From contig NZ_JHEH01000008.1 of the NCBI RefSeq assembly GCF_000715505.1, positions 88,862 through 152,861 on the forward strand: 64,000 nucleotides of DNA, read 5' to 3'. Shown piece after piece: positions 61,932-64,000 of the stretch. Origin of the DNA: Thioclava dalianensis. Lineage in GTDB: Bacteria > Pseudomonadota > Alphaproteobacteria > Rhodobacterales > Rhodobacteraceae. A program made the position numbers and the translations under genes. The notes under the pieces are model-generated. The model made no database searches. It saw only the letters and a program-made list of their open reading frames with translations, and was not told the DNA's origin. The number at the start of each line of letters is the position of its first letter. Within the stretch, counting starts at the first letter, position 1.

Positions 61932-62840
61932 TCAGTTCAGCACTCCGATCTTGGTGAGATAGTCACGCGCGACTTTCTCGGCGGGCTCGCCTCCCACCTG
62001 AATACGCCCGTTCAGCGTTTGCAGCGTTTTCAGGTCGAGCCCGGAAAAGATCGGGTTCAGCACATCGGCGATCTTGGGATATTCCTTGAGCACTGCGCCG
62101 CGCACCACGGGCGTCGGCTCATAGACCGGCTGGACGCCCTTATCGTCTTGCATCACCACAAGCCCAGTCGCGCCAAGCCCGCCATCGGTGCCATAGGCCA
62201 TCGCGGCATTCACTCCAGACGTGCCACGCGCAGCGGCTTGGATCGTGGCGGCAGTATCGCCACCCGAGAGCACGACGGTCTGATCGGGGCTCAGCTTGAA
62301 GCCATAGGCCGCTTCCATCGCGGGCAGCACGGCGGGCGAGGAGACAAACTCGGTCGAGGCCGCCAGCTTCACATCGCCGCCGCCTGCGACCCACTTGCCG
62401 AAATCAGACATGGTGACGAGGTGGTTTTTCTCGGCCACGGGGCCCGTCACGGCGATGGCCCACGTGTTATTGGCAGGTGCCGAGTCGAGCCAGATCAGAT
62501 CGTTTTTCTTGGCGTCTAGCTCGGCCACGCGGTCATGTCCGGCCTTGGCGTTTTTCCAGACCGGGCTGTCGGGCTCATTGAAGAAATAGGCCCCGTTGCC
62601 GGTATATTCGGGATAGATGTCGATCTGGCCCGAAAGCTCGGCCTCGCGCACGACCTGTGTGCCGCCCAATTGCAGGCGGCGTTGCACCGGCATCCCGGCA
62701 TGCTCCAGCGAGAGCGCGATGATATTGCCCAGAAGGCCGCCCTCGGTGTCGATTTTCGAGGAGACGACGATATCAGCCTGCGCGCTCGATGCGAGCGCGA
62801 CGCTCACTCCGATGGCGGCCAAAATGAGTTTCGTTTTCAT
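61932..62840 (-). CDS. osmF: Osmoprotectant-binding protein OsmF/YehZ
   Basis: 302-residue periplasmic binding protein of the OpuAC type. The signal peptide is ILAAIGVSVALASSAQA; the mature part begins DIVVSSKIDTEGGLLG, which with LQLGGTQVVREAELSGQIDIYPEYTGNGAYFF is characteristic of the YehZ/OsmF branch. It starts the operon osmF-yehY-yehX-yehW, the same order as in E. coli. The ligand may be glycine betaine, choline or another quaternary amine. Confidence 0.92.
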   Translation of the reverse strand: MKTKLILAAIGVSVALASSAQADIVVSSKIDTEGGLLGNIIALSLEHAGMPVQRRLQLGGTQVVREAELSGQIDIYPEYTGNGAYFFNEPDSPVWKNAKAGHDRVAELDAKKNDLIWLDSAPANNTWAIAVTGPVAEKNHLVTMSDFGKWVAGGGDVKLAASTEFVSSPAVLPAMEAAYGFKLSPDQTVVLSGGDTAATIQAAARGTSGVNAAMAYGTDGGLGATGLVVMQDDKGVQPVYEPTPVVRGAVLKEYPKIADVLNPIFSGLDLKTLQTLNGRIQVGGEPAEKVARDYLTKIGVLN

Positions 62841-62991
62841 ATGCGGTAAGCTCCCTTGGCGCGGTCATTGGACGAATGGGTCAAAGACGATCTCGTGAAA
62901 GTGTAGCGGTCCGCGCGCATGCGACAAGGGGTGGGCGTGCGGCGCGGAGCGCTTTTCCGGTCCGCAGTCCACCTGCGCAGGGGACGAATGC

Positions 62992-63023
62992 AAACCGGGG
63001 CAGAGTGATCTCTGCCCCGGTTT
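62992..63023. terminator. Terminator of putA
   Basis: Perfect 14-bp stem AAACCGGGGCAGAG/CTCTGCCCCGGTTT with a TGAT loop and U-residues at the end of the stem on both strands, 20 bp past putA. Confidence 0.85.
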
Positions 63024-63042
63024 CGTTCGGTTTTTCTGCAGC

Positions 63043-64000
63043 TCAACCCGCCAGAAGTGCGGCGTTGCCCCCGGCTGCTGTCGTGTCGATGCAAAGGTGA
63101 CGTTCGTGATAGAGATGGCCGATATCGGGCTTGCCGGTGATCAGCGGCACGATTGCACCCTCGCGCTCGGCCAGTGCTTTGGCACAGGCCCGCGCGGTCT
63201 CGTCATCGCCCCACCACAAGACACCGGAGATCCCGGTCATCGTGGCCAAATCCTCGGGTTTGCTATGCGCGTCGATCCGGGCCTGACCGCCGAGAGCCTC
63301 GACCGCCTGCTTTTGCGCCTCAGCATCCGGGCCCAGACACAGAACCGGGTCGCGCGGAACAAGGCTCAGGCGGTTCAGCTCGCCCGTGGGACCGGGCAGG
63401 ATCTGCACGCGCTCGGGGCGCTCGGCCTTCGCGTCGGCACAAAAACGCGGCACGTAATTCGGCCCACCCGCTTTCGGTCCGGTCCCCGACAGGCCCTCAC
63501 CGCCGAAGGGCTGAGAGCCCACGATCGCGCCGATCTGGTTGCGGTTGATATAGGCGTTGCCGACATGGATCGCATCGGCCACTTCCTGCACGCGCCCGTC
63601 GATGCGGGTGTGCAGACCGAAGGTCAGACCGAAACCCTTGGCGTTGATCGCCGCGATCACAGCGTCCAGATCATCGCCCTTGAAGGTCGCGAGATGGAGC
63701 ACCGGGCCGAAGATCTCGCGGTTGAGGTTCTCGATACCACTCAGGCTGATAAGCGTCGGCGGCACGAACGTCCCGGTCTTTGGGACATCGATCTGATGCA
63801 GGATGCGCGCGCGGTTGACGCTCAGATAGTCGAGGATGCCTTCCTGTGCCTCGGTGTCGATCACCGGGCCCACATCGGTCGACAGATCCCACGGATTGCC
63901 CACGCCCAGCTCGTCCATCGCGCCCTTGATCATCTCGATCATCTGCGGTGCGATATCTTCTTGCACATAGAGGCAGCGCAGCGCCGAGCAGCGCTGACCC
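63043..64000 (-). CDS. putA: Bifunctional proline dehydrogenase / P5C dehydrogenase PutA (3' part)
   Basis: The last 319 residues of PutA, open to the right edge. PutA oxidises proline to glutamate through proline dehydrogenase and glutamate-semialdehyde dehydrogenase domains at the inner membrane. Visible are the aldehyde dehydrogenase catalytic Cys region GQRCSALR at the edge, NREIFGPVLHLATF, YINRNQIGAIVGSQPFGGEGLSGTGPKAGG, and the long C-terminal conserved tail after PNYVPRF found in PutA but not in single-domain P5C dehydrogenases. The proline dehydrogenase domain is expected upstream, outside the window. Confidence 0.92.
   Translation of the reverse strand, partial: GQRCSALRCLYVQEDIAPQMIEMIKGAMDELGVGNPWDLSTDVGPVIDTEAQEGILDYLSVNRARILHQIDVPKTGTFVPPTLISLSGIENLNREIFGPVLHLATFKGDDLDAVIAAINAKGFGLTFGLHTRIDGRVQEVADAIHVGNAYINRNQIGAIVGSQPFGGEGLSGTGPKAGGPNYVPRFCADAKAERPERVQILPGPTGELNRLSLVPRDPVLCLGPDAEAQKQAVEALGGQARIDAHSKPEDLATMTGISGVLWWGDDETARACAKALAEREGAIVPLITGKPDIGHLYHERHLCIDTTAAGGNAALLAG

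Overview
The window is GC-rich alphaproteobacterial chromosome, almost certainly from the Rhodobacterales (Paracoccaceae/Roseobacteraceae). Support comes from LpxI instead of LpxH in lipid A synthesis, the DUF6477/DUF6456 pair, a divergent katA-oxyR unit, an IalB-like secreted protein, a gbpR-chvE-gguA-gguB sugar locus and an AraD1-type L-arabinose pathway. Genes are tightly packed, often with 1-4 bp ATGA/TGATG overlaps. I see no tRNA, rRNA, insertion sequence, prophage, CRISPR array or obvious pseudogene. lpxI is cut by the left edge and putA by the right edge.

Layout. 1-7 kb is the cell envelope: lpxI-lpxB, a DUF882 Tat-exported peptidase, an L,D-transpeptidase, and a lpxD-acp-KAS operon. 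7-10 kb holds ialB, a HerA-like ATPase (DUF853) and a candidate small RNA between them. 10-15 kb holds DUF6477/DUF6456, then peroxide defence (katA, oxyR, peroxiredoxin). 15-18 kb is housekeeping (lipA, a zinc metallopeptidase, aroQ). 18-24 kb is a surface-glycan region with two sulfotransferases, a Wzx-type flippase and GT2 and GT8 glycosyltransferases. 24-28 kb holds an SDR/XRE divergent pair with a clear palindromic operator, guaA and a small secreted protein. 28-33 kb is a compact polysaccharide operon (uxs, galE, membrane GT2, secreted GH26-like hydrolase). 33-35 kb holds a TSUP exporter and dusA.

35-45 kb is an amino-sugar salvage regulon. A leftward operon (MurQ-like etherase, solute-binding protein, two permeases, Gfo/Idh oxidoreductase, ATPase) diverges from a rightward operon (BadF-type kinase, GntR/UTRA regulator, SIS-type deaminase, NagA). 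The shared control region carries repeated GGTATT elements. 45-56 kb is a sugar uptake and L-arabinose oxidation regulon: gbpR, then chvE-gguA-gguB-araD1, L-arabonate dehydratase, 2-oxoglutarate semialdehyde dehydrogenase and L-arabinose 1-dehydrogenase. Together these take L-arabinose to 2-oxoglutarate, except that no lactonase is visible. 56-63 kb holds gamma-glutamyltransferase, SbmA and a yehZYXW-type glycine-betaine ABC operon. The C-terminal part of PutA closes the window.

The items I rate highest are the lpxD-acp-KAS operon, a plausible dedicated machine for putting 3-oxoacyl chains on lipid A; the minus-strand RNA candidate at 8044-8126, with pyrimidine-rich unpaired segments and a U8 terminator; the uxs-galE-GT2-GH26 polysaccharide operon; and the TAAAGT-N4-ACTTTA operator with a probably leaderless regulator mRNA.
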